NCBI RefSeq assembly: GCF_002162375.1
Contig: NZ_CP021425.1
Span: forward strand, 1,423,501-1,487,500
Length of the DNA stretch: 64,000 nucleotides
Reading direction: 5' to 3'
Origin: Oleiphilus messinensis
GTDB taxonomy: Bacteria > Pseudomonadota > Gammaproteobacteria > Pseudomonadales > Oleiphilaceae
Shown: positions 25,245-34,179 of the stretch, piece by piece
Layout: every line of letters starts with the position of its first letter
Position numbering within the stretch: position 1 is the first letter of the stretch
Position numbers and translations under genes: made by a program
The notes under the pieces: model-generated
Database searches by the model: none
The model's input: the letters and a program-made list of their open reading frames with translations, nothing else
Told to the model about the DNA's origin: nothing

Positions 25245-26489
25245 ATGTCTCTCAGGACGAGTGTTCAAGTTTTAGCCTGTACGTTATCTTTCCCGTTATC
25301 TGCCGCGATACTGGACATCACCGACTTTGGCGCAACACCCGGTGATTATTCCGATGATGATGCCATCGCGATCAATCTCGCAATTGATGCGGCGAACGTG
25401 GGTGATGTTGTTTCAGTTCCCGCTGGAAAGTTTCATCTGCGAACGCCCATTGTGATGAAAAGTGATGTCAGTTTGAAAGGGGTGAGCTATCAGGAATCAG
25501 AACTGGCCACTCTGTATTACGGTGACGATACCTACCTGATCTATGCTAACGGTGTATCGGATGTCGCCATTGAAAATCTCCGGCTGAAAAGTAACTCTGC
25601 AAGCCAGGGTGTTGAGTCTCTGGTTTACGTTAAAAACGCCACCAATGTCACTATTCGCGGCAGCAGCTTACACCGCTTTATCCGTCACGGAGTTTACTTC
25701 AACAACACAGTAAATGGCCGGGTCGATGAATCTCGATTTCTCGATGCCACGGAGACCGATCTAGGCGGGCATGGCTATGGTGTGGTGTTTACAAATGGTT
25801 GTAACGCAGGCCGGGTAGATGACAGCCAGTTTATCGGGCCTAAAATCCGTCATGGCGTCGTCATCCAGGGGAACAAAGTTGACTGGAATCCCAGTCATGA
25901 CATTATGATTAAAAACAACTATTTCGAAAACAACGTCCAGGACTCAATCGATCTACATGGTTATGGGGAATACAACAACTACGTGATCTATAACACCATA
26001 GAGGGCGATCCAGACAGCGATGTTATTGGTCGGGGTATTGGTGTTGGAGAGGATGTGCATGGCCCGTCCGGTACCGGAAATGTTATTCAATACAATGTGA
26101 TCAACAACACCCGTTATGGCATCCACATCCTCACCGGCTCCGAAGATGTCACCGTAAAATACAACACCATCAGCAATTGCAAACGCTACGGCATCTACGT
26201 ACAAGACGGTTCCGATCTCGATATCCGCGACAATACCATCACCGGCTGTCAGAAGTGGGGTGTTTATGTCAAAGAAGGTGATGACATCACACTGCGATCC
26301 GCATCTCAAAATGGCAACCAGATCAATCAAAACGGCCTACAGGGCTCCGCCTACGGCGGCGTTCGGTTTGACGCAGGCGTTACCGGGTTAAACGTACAAA
26401 ACAATAACTTCTGCGACAATGACGCATCGGGTGGCGTCAACCTGTCGAGTGAAGGCACGGGAATCATTGCTGATAATTTGTGTCAGTAG
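25245..26489 (+). CDS. Secreted right-handed parallel beta-helix protein (pectate-lyase-3/epimerase-like)
   Basis: 414 residues with a signal peptide cleaved near SAA. The N-terminal block DITDFGATPGDYSDDDAIAINLAIDAA followed by VVSVPAGKFHL is the cap sequence of pectate-lyase-3-like beta-helices, also found in alginate epimerases and phage tailspikes. Then come regular PbH1 turns of about 22-24 residues (VIQYNVINNTRYGIHIL, VKYNTISNCKRYGIYVQ, DIRDNTITGCQKWGVYV). The protein ends without an anchor or secretion repeats. It probably binds or cleaves an acidic polysaccharide; catalytic residues could not be assigned. AAGGA lies 8 nt upstream of the start. Confidence 0.75.
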   Translation: MSLRTSVQVLACTLSFPLSAAILDITDFGATPGDYSDDDAIAINLAIDAANVGDVVSVPAGKFHLRTPIVMKSDVSLKGVSYQESELATLYYGDDTYLIYANGVSDVAIENLRLKSNSASQGVESLVYVKNATNVTIRGSSLHRFIRHGVYFNNTVNGRVDESRFLDATETDLGGHGYGVVFTNGCNAGRVDDSQFIGPKIRHGVVIQGNKVDWNPSHDIMIKNNYFENNVQDSIDLHGYGEYNNYVIYNTIEGDPDSDVIGRGIGVGEDVHGPSGTGNVIQYNVINNTRYGIHILTGSEDVTVKYNTISNCKRYGIYVQDGSDLDIRDNTITGCQKWGVYVKEGDDITLRSASQNGNQINQNGLQGSAYGGVRFDAGVTGLNVQNNNFCDNDASGGVNLSSEGTGIIADNLCQ

Positions 26490-26553
26490 AGAAGGTAATA
26501 CCTCTGGAGGGGGAAGTGCACCCAGTGTCCCCCGTAGGGGGTAAGTGCTATAG

Positions 26554-26573
26554 CCGGTGGCTTCAGCCACCGG
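26554..26573. terminator. Hairpin between the beta-helix gene and a small minus-strand gene
   Basis: CCGGTGGC-TTCA-GCCACCGG, 8-bp perfect stem. It overlaps the last codons of the minus-strand frame ending at 26563 and may act as a bidirectional stop; no T-run is present. Confidence 0.5.
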
Positions 26574-26793
26574 AATCTTTATCAACCTGCACTTTGTTCG
26601 AGCTGTCCGTGGCTTGTTGCTTTTCATCCGCTTCGATTTCCTCTCGATATCGGCGTTGCGCTTGTTCTTCTGCTAACGCTTGTTGCCTTAATCCCGGAAG
26701 ATCAGGGTATTCTCTCGATAGTTCGGAAAGGCTTTTTACAGGAGACCCGTCGTCGTCCTCCAAATTGAGATCTATTATTGGTCTTCTTCTCAT
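26563..26793 (-). CDS. Small hypothetical protein (76 residues, highly charged)
   Basis: MRRRPIIDLNLEDDDGSPV then SLSELSREYPDLPGLRQQAL and a Glu/Gln/Arg-rich helical tail. The composition looks coding, and GGAC lies 6 nt before the ATG. No family is recognised. It lies just upstream of, and on the opposite strand to, the CRISPR leader. Confidence 0.45.
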   Translation of the reverse strand: MRRRPIIDLNLEDDDGSPVKSLSELSREYPDLPGLRQQALAEEQAQRRYREEIEADEKQQATDSSNKVQVDKDSGG

Positions 26794-26938
26794 TTCTTTG
26801 TCCGATTATTGTTGCGTGAACTTATACTGTAACGCCGACTCGTTTTGGCTACCAGTGTTTATTCAACTAATCTGGAGCACTAATAACTGCGTTTATAATT
26901 ACTGCAAACCATACTGAGGCCGATGGCTAGACAAACCT

Positions 26939-27130
26939 TAAACGAGTGGGGCTGTTTCAATGAATTAAATTGCTATATGCTTCCCGTTCAATACGAAAAT
27001 ACCAAAATATTTTCGGCTCTTTAACAATTCAATTAAATCAGTAGGTTACAAATTGGGTGGAAATTTAGGTAAATGCACCTGAATTGTTGTTACTTATTGT
27101 TGTAGCTTATTTCTTTCACGCTAGACTATA
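26939..27130 (+). promoter_or_regulatory. CRISPR leader 1
   Basis: An AT-rich stretch of about 190 bp ending CTAGACTATA right at the first repeat. It is clearly homologous to the region before the mini-array (31255-31448): both contain TTCAATTAAATCA, TAGGTTAC, GTTACTTATTGTTGTA and end in the same 10 bases. It should hold the array promoter and adaptation signals. Confidence 0.75.
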
Positions 27131-28298
27131 GTTCACTGCCGCACAGGCAGCTTAGAAATATCAGATGGGACAAACGCCCATCCACACTTAGTTCACTGCC
27201 GCACAGGCAGCTTAGAAAACCAGAACTGAGAAACACGGCGACGAAGAAGTGTTCACTGCCGCACAGGCAGCTTAGAAAACTGGCCTCTATTAAATGTTTG
27301 CCAGCCAAGCGTTCACTGCCGCACAGGCAGCTTAGAAAAGAAATATTCGCGCAAAGTTTGTAAAAAATCTGTTCACTGCCGCACAGGCAGCTTAGAAAAT
27401 ATTAGAACAATTAAAATTGTGGGTCTGGTAGTTCACTGCCGCACAGGCAGCTTAGAAAAATGATTGATAAATTTGTCGTTGTAATCTCGAGTTCACTGCC
27501 GCACAGGCAGCTTAGAAAAAGGCGTTACTACAAACGGCTCTCGAGAAAAAGTTCACTGCCGCACAGGCAGCTTAGAAAACAGCAATTATCGCATCGGTAC
27601 TTAGAGCCATGTTCACTGCCGCACAGGCAGCTTAGAAAAAAAGAGCCCTGGAGATAATAGGGTTTGTGCCGTTCACTGCCGCACAGGCAGCTTAGAAACG
27701 AAGGCCAGAGCCTGACTTTATTGATCAGGTGTTCACTGCCGCACAGGCAGCTTAGAAAAGTAACGAGACTATAAACTTTATACTCCCATTGTTCACTGCC
27801 GCACAGGCAGCTTAGAAAACGTACGCTCTCTTTTAGAATGCGCTCCAGCGGTTCACTGCCGCACAGGCAGCTTAGAAAAGACCATGATCAGTTTTTACTG
27901 CTGTACAGTGGTTCACTGCCGCACAGGCAGCTTAGAAATGAACTGGGGATATTCTCAGCCAACACGCCATGTTCACTGCCGCACAGGCAGCTTAGAAAGC
28001 TGAAATCAATTTGAATCCGTTGCGATGTTTGTTCACTGCCGCACAGGCAGCTTAGAAATAAAAAGGGATATCCCCGTCGTCCAAGTCTTCGTTCACTGCC
28101 GCACAGGCAGCTTAGAAAACCAAGTCTCAATTCACGGTTAGCTAAATCGAGTTCACTGCCGCACAGGCAGCTTAGAAAAAAAGCGGTGGTCTACGCTGAC
28201 CGTTCTGCGAGTTCACTGCCGCACAGGCAGCTTAGAAAAGATCCGGGTGCTTTGGCTAATGGCCAGTTGGGGTCACTGCCGCACAGGCAGCTTAGTAA
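27131..28298 (+). CRISPR. Type I-F CRISPR array, 20 repeats and 19 spacers, no cas genes nearby
   Basis: 28-bp repeats start GTTCACTGCC, contain the CTGCC/GGCAG hairpin typical of subtype I-F and end CTTAGAAA. Every unit is exactly 60 bp, so all 19 spacers are 32 bp. The repeats are identical except the last (28271-28298), which starts GG and reads CTTAGTAA, marking the leader-distal end. Orientation is therefore left to right from the leader at 26939. No cas1, cas2-3, cas8f, cas5f, cas7f or cas6f gene is in the 64-kb window, so the array depends on enzymes encoded elsewhere or is dormant. The spacers do not repeat each other and I saw no match to other parts of the window. Confidence 0.98.
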
Positions 28299-28347
28299 CA
28301 GTGCTCTGGAAAAAATAGATCCTGAAGAAATGCCTGATGGCTAGCTT

Positions 28348-28390
28348 AACAAGTCAGTCTTCAAAATAGACTGACTTGTTCTTTTGCTCT
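28348..28390 (+). terminator. Rho-independent terminator of the CRISPR transcript
   Basis: AACAAGTCAGTCT/AGACTGACTTGTT, a 13-bp perfect stem with a 7-nt loop, followed by CTTTTGCTCTTCT. It lies 50 bp after the last repeat. Confidence 0.8.
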
Positions 28391-28399
28391 TCTACTAAA

Positions 28400-29536
28400 T
28401 CAATTTATTGATACTGGGTGCCAAAACAACACATCTATTAATGCCCAATCTTCATCTGACTTCGAGTACCAATACGATTGTATGCAGTCTTTGTAAAATT
28501 GCCGGTTTTCTTTGATTTGCTGATGTTCTCTCTTCGATTTTGATAGTATTCCTCCGATATGGCGGCGTTGACTTGCTGGCTCCACCTCGTTCAGTCTGAT
28601 GATTTTCGATTTTGATGATCCAAATTTCGACTCAATAAATTGCTCACTTCTGCCGATTAAATCGTCAATATCATGGGATGGGTCGGTAAAAATAGTATGT
28701 TTTGCGATGCCTTGTTCACACTGCTCCCACGCATAGTTATAGAAATCTGGAACGTCTTTCACATTTTGATATGCGTACGTGTGTGTCTTTTCCCATGTTT
28801 GAGCAAGTGTATTGCACTGTGCTTTTTGGTTTTCAGTGAGATGTAGCCGGTCTAATCCTGCGAAAAATTTTTGTTGTTCTGATTTGTTATCATATCGGCG
28901 CAGCCCTAACGTGTACCATTTGCACGATTCAATATTGTTGCTCTGCACGCCTTGGTTGGTTTCCAATGCGTACGCTAACGTATATTGAGACGGGGCATAA
29001 CCTTGTTCTGCGGCCATAAAATGCCAAGTTATTGCATTGTCGCCTGAATCCTCCGTATCAGCGTTATCGCTCAATTGCTGGGCATAATACCACTGGGCGA
29101 TAACGTAGCCCGACTCTGCCGCTTGTTTTAGCCAATTCGTTGCATCCTCGTTAGTGCGATATTTATCACTATTTTGATCATGTTGCCCGAGCGCCAGTTG
29201 TGCGTCGACGAATCCGGAATTGGCTAATTTTTCCAATTGCTTCAGAGGCCTCGAAATTTCCGCTGGTGAAACATCAGACAGAGCTTTGACTTGTGTTATC
29301 AACGCTTGCCGGGTCGAATCGTCCAGAATTGCAAATTTCAGACTATCTCGTTTCATCGCCATCTGCTTAGCTCTTTCGACTAAGCTAAGGTGCTCTTCAC
29401 CGTTGTTGAATTTCAGTTCAAACGTTGTTGTTGGTGTTTCGTTTTCTGATTGCTTCGAGCAGCTGGTTAACATTATCGCTGATAGTGCAATCATGGACAG
29501 CTGATTGAAGACGTAACGCGAATTAAGTGCGAACAT
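28400..29536 (-). CDS. Sel1-repeat lipoprotein (putative partner or immunity protein)
   Basis: 378 residues with a lipoprotein signal (LSAIMLTSC, lipidated Cys near residue 26). Sel1-type repeats are seen in the middle: ATNWLKQAAESGYVIAQWYYAQQL, ITWHFMAAEQGYAPSQYTLAYAL and WYTLGLRRY. The C-terminal third is unrelated and carries several Cys. The mature protein is predicted to sit in the periplasm. Its start lies 2 bp after the stop of the upstream gene on the same strand (29539-30675), so the two are translationally coupled. This layout, a soluble protein without signal peptide followed by an exported helical-repeat protein, resembles toxin-immunity pairs; that role is inference. Confidence 0.6.
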   Translation of the reverse strand: MFALNSRYVFNQLSMIALSAIMLTSCSKQSENETPTTTFELKFNNGEEHLSLVERAKQMAMKRDSLKFAILDDSTRQALITQVKALSDVSPAEISRPLKQLEKLANSGFVDAQLALGQHDQNSDKYRTNEDATNWLKQAAESGYVIAQWYYAQQLSDNADTEDSGDNAITWHFMAAEQGYAPSQYTLAYALETNQGVQSNNIESCKWYTLGLRRYDNKSEQQKFFAGLDRLHLTENQKAQCNTLAQTWEKTHTYAYQNVKDVPDFYNYAWEQCEQGIAKHTIFTDPSHDIDDLIGRSEQFIESKFGSSKSKIIRLNEVEPASQRRHIGGILSKSKREHQQIKENRQFYKDCIQSYWYSKSDEDWALIDVLFWHPVSIN

Positions 29537-29538
29537 GA

Positions 29539-30675
29539 TTAGTCTCTATAGGGCGATGCGTAGTTGAAGTGTGAAGGGGAGTTGATGTGTTCAGGATGGT
29601 TTTTTCTATGCTCCGCTTCAAGTTGAGCAACCACGCCTTCATATGCTCTCTTCAATTCAGATATTTGATCCCTTTTTGAGCGATACGCAAATGTAGTATC
29701 TTTACAGCTTGTTAACATCCCGTAGTTAATGTGTTCAACTTCCATTTGGTGTACGCTCATCAACAGCTCGTACACTAACCGAGTATCAGTGGAATCCTTG
29801 CACTCAAAACGCTCGGAAGATGACCTCAAGTCGCAGTCGACTTGCGTGAAGCCTGGGGGAGTGAGCGTGTTTTTGTATCTTTTAACTCTGCCGGGTGAAA
29901 CGCAGCTGTACGGATTTCTTCGGCTGACCATGTTTTCGAGAGCTTTCGGGTCAAATGTTATGCCTTTTGGCGCATCCGTAAACTGGCTGATGAATAATTT
30001 GTTATCTCGCTCGTAAAATTGATTGCGGATTCCTTCATACACTGCGGATATCTTAAGGTTTATATCGTTAAATTGTTCTTGAACGAGCTTATCTATCGTC
30101 GAGCTGTTGGTTACGATCACCCCAGAGTCCCGGATTAATATTTCCACGGCCTCTTGCGCTTCAAAGGCACTTCGAAATACGTGTCCATCGAATAGTCTCA
30201 GCAGGGATTGTTTGACAGCCTGATAGTGTTCGTTTTTGGGGCTTGGAAAATGCTGGGCTGCGGAGTCAATCGCTGTCATTATATCTGCTCGATAGACGCC
30301 TGAAAGTTTATTCAGAATTTTCTGTGGTTCCTTAAAACTCTCCTGGTGCATTTTTTCAAATTCATGAACAGCTAAATTGGCTATGGCGAGTGGAAGTGCT
30401 GCGCGAGTCGCGACAGCTGAAGCGGCAGTGCCCATGCCTCGGGGAAGCACCTTCGCAATGTTAAGGCCAAAATTGAACCACGTGAAAATCTGAAAGAAAG
30501 GCAGTTTTGTTTCAATCGGCTTGGGGTGAACTCGATTGATAGCGAGTTTCATATTGTCTCGCCACAAATTTATCTCTTCTTTAATCGCGCGGGCGACAAC
30601 CGTCTCTGTTTCCGGTGTTCCGATTACGATTCCCGTAGCTGTTGTCTTCGCTTGCATTCTGAATGCGTTGTTCAT
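29539..30675 (-). CDS. Unknown 378-residue protein, candidate antibacterial effector
   Basis: No signal peptide. Visible features: an N-terminal IGTPETETVVARAIKEEI segment, one moderately hydrophobic stretch (about residues 78-105, AASAVATRAALPLAIANLAV), a long central helical region, and a C-terminal part with several Cys (YSCVSPGR, QVDCDLRSS, RFECKDS, LTSCKD). I recognise no known family. The case for an effector rests on coupling to the lipoprotein gene downstream and on neighbouring modules of similar design. It could also be a regulatory or structural partner of the Sel1 protein. Confidence 0.45.
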   Translation of the reverse strand: MNNAFRMQAKTTATGIVIGTPETETVVARAIKEEINLWRDNMKLAINRVHPKPIETKLPFFQIFTWFNFGLNIAKVLPRGMGTAASAVATRAALPLAIANLAVHEFEKMHQESFKEPQKILNKLSGVYRADIMTAIDSAAQHFPSPKNEHYQAVKQSLLRLFDGHVFRSAFEAQEAVEILIRDSGVIVTNSSTIDKLVQEQFNDINLKISAVYEGIRNQFYERDNKLFISQFTDAPKGITFDPKALENMVSRRNPYSCVSPGRVKRYKNTLTPPGFTQVDCDLRSSSERFECKDSTDTRLVYELLMSVHQMEVEHINYGMLTSCKDTTFAYRSKRDQISELKRAYEGVVAQLEAEHRKNHPEHINSPSHFNYASPYRD

Positions 30676-30904
30676 GAGTAATAAGTCCGTTTATCAATCT
30701 AGGTAGTTTTGAAGTTGAAGCTCAGAAATCTTCGTGGCTTGCCGGATCCGGGGGAGGGTAGATGAGTACTAATAAGCCGGTCATTTCGAGTCATCCTGAT
30801 CGTTCACATTCCTTTTGCATCAGCTCTAACGAGCGTGAATAAGGGCATCATAAATGACAAATAGTCTGGTAATCAACAGTCCGTCGTTGTGAACGAGAAC
30901 CTCG

Positions 30905-31240
30905 GCTGTGCCGTGGACGAACACTTCGGTCAACAAACGGATTTAGCAGTCAGGCTGTTGCAAAAGAAAAAAAGGACTGTTCGCAGGCGGGATTGTCGGC
31001 AAAAAAACCATCAATGCGTTTTCTTCCCAAGATAACCTCGTGCTCAAAATCGGTAATCGCGGTACCGATGTAAATGTCCTTCAACTCATGCTCGCAGTGT
31101 ACGGCCAGAAAGTCATACACGACGGCATATTTGGAACGGGCACGAAAGAGGCATAAAACAACAGCAGCGATTATTACTGCTGCAAACGGACGGCATATTT
31201 GGGCGGAAGACTCGAAAGAAAATGCTGGCTTAGAGAGGTT
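30905..31240 (+). pseudogene. Broken duplicate of the amidase C-terminus (peptidoglycan-binding domains)
   Basis: This stretch is a near copy (by eye over 90 percent identical) of 35963-36297, the two peptidoglycan-binding repeats of the amidase gene. It carries an extra A in an A-run, altered bases near GCGTTTTCTTCCC and a lost base in GAGGCATAAAAC, so no long frame survives. The N-terminal amidase part is absent. The copy ends shortly before the second CRISPR leader. The preceding 30676-30904 shows no gene. Confidence 0.85.
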
Positions 31241-31254
31241 TACGGTTAGCCATA

Positions 31255-31448
31255 ACTTAAGCGAGCCGGGTTATCTCAATCAATTGAATTGTGACATATT
31301 CTTCATTAAAATCGAAAATACCAAAAATTTCAGTTTTTTCAACAGTTCAATTAAATCAATAGGTTACGAAATAGGTGAAAAATAGGGTATTTTCACCCGA
31401 GTTGTCGTTACTTATTGTTGTAACTTATTTTTTTCACACTAGACTATA
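31255..31448 (+). promoter_or_regulatory. CRISPR leader 2 (diverged duplicate of leader 1)
   Basis: Aligns along its length with leader 1 with scattered substitutions: shared blocks include CAATTGAATT/GAATTAAATT, TTCAATTAAATCA, TAGGTTAC, GTTACTTATTGTTGTAACTT and the final CTAGACTATA before the repeat. Confidence 0.75.
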
Positions 31449-31536
31449 GTTCACTGCCGCACAGGCAGCCCAGAAAACCATATGCCGTCAGGTGTGAGCC
31501 GAACGTTGGTTCACTGCCGCACAGGCAGCCCAGAAA
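31449..31536 (+). CRISPR. Two-repeat mini-array with variant I-F repeats
   Basis: Two identical 28-bp repeats (31449-31476 and 31509-31536) around one 32-bp spacer (31477-31508, starting ACCATATGCC). They equal the main-array repeat except that CTTAGAAA is replaced by CCCAGAAA in both copies. The main array has this change in none of its 20 repeats. The array has its own leader and a terminator-like hairpin downstream. Confidence 0.9.
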
Positions 31537-31645
31537 AAGTTATTACACTCAATCTCGATGAGTCTGCTATTCCATCGTTGCACAATAAAAATAGAAGACT
31601 GTTCACAGTGTTTCATAAATATATATTGTCATAGATGAACAAGAG

Positions 31646-31682
31646 TGAATCGGTAGTTTCTTCAGTCGATTCATTCTTTTTT
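31646..31682 (+). terminator. Terminator after the mini-array
   Basis: TGAATCG/CGATTCA stem (7 bp, 14-nt loop) followed by TTCTTTTTTG. The rest of 31537-31844 shows no gene. Confidence 0.6.
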
Positions 31683-31844
31683 GTGTTTTGACAACTACAT
31701 CAACTTCGTGAATTGATCTGATAGTATGGGATGTGTAGTATTGGAAACCGGTTATGGATAAGACCGAGCTAGATCAGGATTGATCATATTTTTCACGCTT
31801 CGGCCTGTCTGTTTTTTCGTTACTTATTCAGTGCGCCCTTGCCT

Positions 31845-32930
31845 ATGCGTGAAATTCTCACTGTCCTCATCAGCGCAATCGTCATTTTAACAGTCACACT
31901 GTTGTATAAGTTTGGCTGGGTTGACTCATCCGAGGAATCAAACATTCCCTCATCGGAAGTAAGAGTCCATCGGCAGCAAGCTGATTTTCATAGTATCTGT
32001 TACGATTTGGCTCTTGACGGGCTTCAACGACTCGAAGGTTGCTTGAAAGTTGCAGAACGAGACAAATCGGTAGTACTGAATTTAAGCAATTTGGGACTGA
32101 AGCAGATACCGGTTGATGCGTTCAAAAGACTAAGTCATTTAACAACCTTGAATCTCAGTTCGAACAAACTGTCAAAGCTGCCGTTATCTATCACATCAGA
32201 TTTATCCAACCTTAAAACGCTTTATCTTGATCAAAACCAGTTCGACATGTTCCCCTCCGCAGTGTTTCAAATGAAAGGACTGCAGTTGTTGTCTATCGGG
32301 GAAAACCAGTTGATCGAGGTTCCAGCGGAGCTGAATAAATTAGCACAACTGGAAGTTCTCATTCTGAAGGGCAACTCGTTATCTGAACTACCACATTCGC
32401 TTTCCGCGTTGACGCAATTACGATATTTGGATCTCTCCGAAAACCTGTTCCGCACGATACCAGACTCACTCCGAACCTTGTCGGAGTTGGAATATATGAA
32501 TCTAGGCAACAATCCCCTGAACAATATTGACGGCCTGCTGGCGTTAAATTCGTTAAAAGGTGTTGGACTTGGTTGGACTGGGCTAAGCGTGCTCCCGGCA
32601 AGCATCAGCCAACTTAAGAAACTGCAATTTATTAAATTAAATGGAAATGCACTAACGACACTGCCGGAGACATTGGCACAACTACCTGCACTGCAGAAAA
32701 ACTGGATCCCCAAGAGAAACATCGGGCCAACGCAGATCGATATTGAAATTCTTGAGGATTCGGGAGTTACGGCCAGCATGAATAACATTCAGTATTTAAG
32801 TGCTGATTTTTGTAATATCTGGATTGATATTACCAACAACCCACTCTCTCAAAAAAGCTTCACGAATCAATGCGAAAGGAAAAATGAAAATGGACTTAAT
32901 ACAAATGGAGCACCCGCACCGGGTCGGTGA
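31845..32930 (+). CDS. Membrane-anchored leucine-rich-repeat protein
   Basis: 361 residues. One N-terminal transmembrane segment (EILTVLISAIVILTVTLLYKF) should anchor the protein in the inner membrane with the remainder in the periplasm. About nine 23-residue LRRs follow (LTTLNLSSNKLSKLPLSI, LKTLYLDQNQFDMFPSAV, LEVLILKGNSLSELPHSL, LRYLDLSENLFRTIPDSL), then a Cys-containing cap. LRRs bind proteins; in this setting a periplasmic immunity or inhibitor role is possible but unproven. No clear ribosome binding site precedes the ATG; a TTG two codons earlier is in frame. It stands alone after the mini-array. Confidence 0.75.
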   Translation: MREILTVLISAIVILTVTLLYKFGWVDSSEESNIPSSEVRVHRQQADFHSICYDLALDGLQRLEGCLKVAERDKSVVLNLSNLGLKQIPVDAFKRLSHLTTLNLSSNKLSKLPLSITSDLSNLKTLYLDQNQFDMFPSAVFQMKGLQLLSIGENQLIEVPAELNKLAQLEVLILKGNSLSELPHSLSALTQLRYLDLSENLFRTIPDSLRTLSELEYMNLGNNPLNNIDGLLALNSLKGVGLGWTGLSVLPASISQLKKLQFIKLNGNALTTLPETLAQLPALQKNWIPKRNIGPTQIDIEILEDSGVTASMNNIQYLSADFCNIWIDITNNPLSQKSFTNQCERKNENGLNTNGAPAPGR

Positions 32931-33177
32931 GCGATTTATCTTCGTAGAATCATCAATACAGATAAGCTTTATACGCGAAGTAACTTAACCGGAAATACTA
33001 AGCAACTCAAACCCCAATCTTTAAGAACTGACAAATAGAATGAAGTAGTAAACGCTACCACCAGTGTAAGCGTCTTTAATTAGTGCTCGTATTTGCGCTG
33101 TTCACTGAAAGATAATATAGTGCTTCGCGGTATATCAGGATGCCGGATTAAAGGATATCGACTACAAGGAATGTTTC

Positions 33178-34179
33178 ATGGCACAGTTTATTCTGAGCAA
33201 TCAAGCTCTATCCTCTCACCAATTCCCTCAGGAATATAGAGCTAACGGAATCTATAGCGTTTCGGGATCCGTTAGTTTTTTATCTGCATACCAGCCCTAT
33301 AGCTTTGGCCCCATTGATTCGGCAAATCGCCAGATATATAACTCATTAAGCACGGCTCCTGCTAGTGCGTTGCAACAAACGACATCGCTTTATGATCATT
33401 ATTCCTCAGACACGGTTTTAGCCTTTGCGGAAATAATGAATCATATTCGAAAAATAAAAGAATCGCAGACAACAAAAGACTTCTCAATTGGTGCTGCTGG
33501 TGCCGCTACCAGCGTTTATGCGGAACGGATGAATGGATTCGCTAAAGCAGTGCTTCAATATGAGGGGGCTTTGATGAAATTCGCAAATGCTCGCCAGTCT
33601 GGAATTGCTCCTCGAATGAAACAGGGTCTTAAAGCGAATGCACAGAGAGCATTTGAGAATCTACAGCAGCAATTTTCCAACGAGCTTCGAATTGTGACCG
33701 GTCGGGTAAAGTCCAATCGCGGGACACCTTTGTCTAACGCGAATCGAGGCTTAAACATTGCTCGAAGCAGCAGAAGTCTCTCGAATTTGGAGATTCACAA
33801 TCAGGTTCAGGCTCATAACCTGTTGAAATTTACCAAGCATGCTAACGTACTCGGAACGGGGCTAGTCGCCGTTGATTTTACGACCCGTGTTGGCAATATT
33901 TACAATGAGTACCAAGCTAATGGAAATTGGGAGCGTGAGCTGTTTGTTCAATCAGCAAGTTTTGCTGCAAGCACAATGACAGGCGTTGCTCTGGCAAATA
34001 TTGGAACGACCGCTGTAGGTTTTTTGCTGGCATTGACGCCGGTTGGTTGGGTTGGTCTCATCGTTGGTGGGGTTGCAGTAGTTGCTGGTACTGCAGCAGC
34101 TTCTGTCTGGGTCAATAATCTGATTAGTTCCAATAGTGGAGATTGGTACGATCAGATTATGAATTGGTTGGCTTTTTAA
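33178..34179 (+). CDS. Candidate pore-forming effector (C-terminal glycine-rich hydrophobic hairpin)
   Basis: 333 residues, no signal peptide. The N-terminal about 240 residues are hydrophilic and helical. Residues about 255-315 hold two hydrophobic, Gly/Ala-rich segments (ASFAASTMTGVALANIGTTA and VGFLLALTPVGWVGLIVGG, VAVVAGTAAASVWV) separated by a Pro-Gly turn, like the membrane hairpin of colicins and glycine-zipper pore-formers. The stop codon overlaps the start of the next gene (TAATG), which encodes a three-helix membrane protein as expected for immunity to a pore-former. AAGGA lies 7 nt before the ATG. No family was recognised; toxin function is inferred from architecture and pairing. 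Confidence 0.5.
   Translation: MAQFILSNQALSSHQFPQEYRANGIYSVSGSVSFLSAYQPYSFGPIDSANRQIYNSLSTAPASALQQTTSLYDHYSSDTVLAFAEIMNHIRKIKESQTTKDFSIGAAGAATSVYAERMNGFAKAVLQYEGALMKFANARQSGIAPRMKQGLKANAQRAFENLQQQFSNELRIVTGRVKSNRGTPLSNANRGLNIARSSRSLSNLEIHNQVQAHNLLKFTKHANVLGTGLVAVDFTTRVGNIYNEYQANGNWERELFVQSASFAASTMTGVALANIGTTAVGFLLALTPVGWVGLIVGGVAVVAGTAAASVWVNNLISSNSGDWYDQIMNWLAF

Noticed and set aside
27126-28342. Open reading frames through the CRISPR array, including one running past the last repeat to 28342
   Set aside because: The repeat has stop-free frames on both strands (for example SLPHRQLRK), so spacers without stops give chance frames. No start signal supports them.
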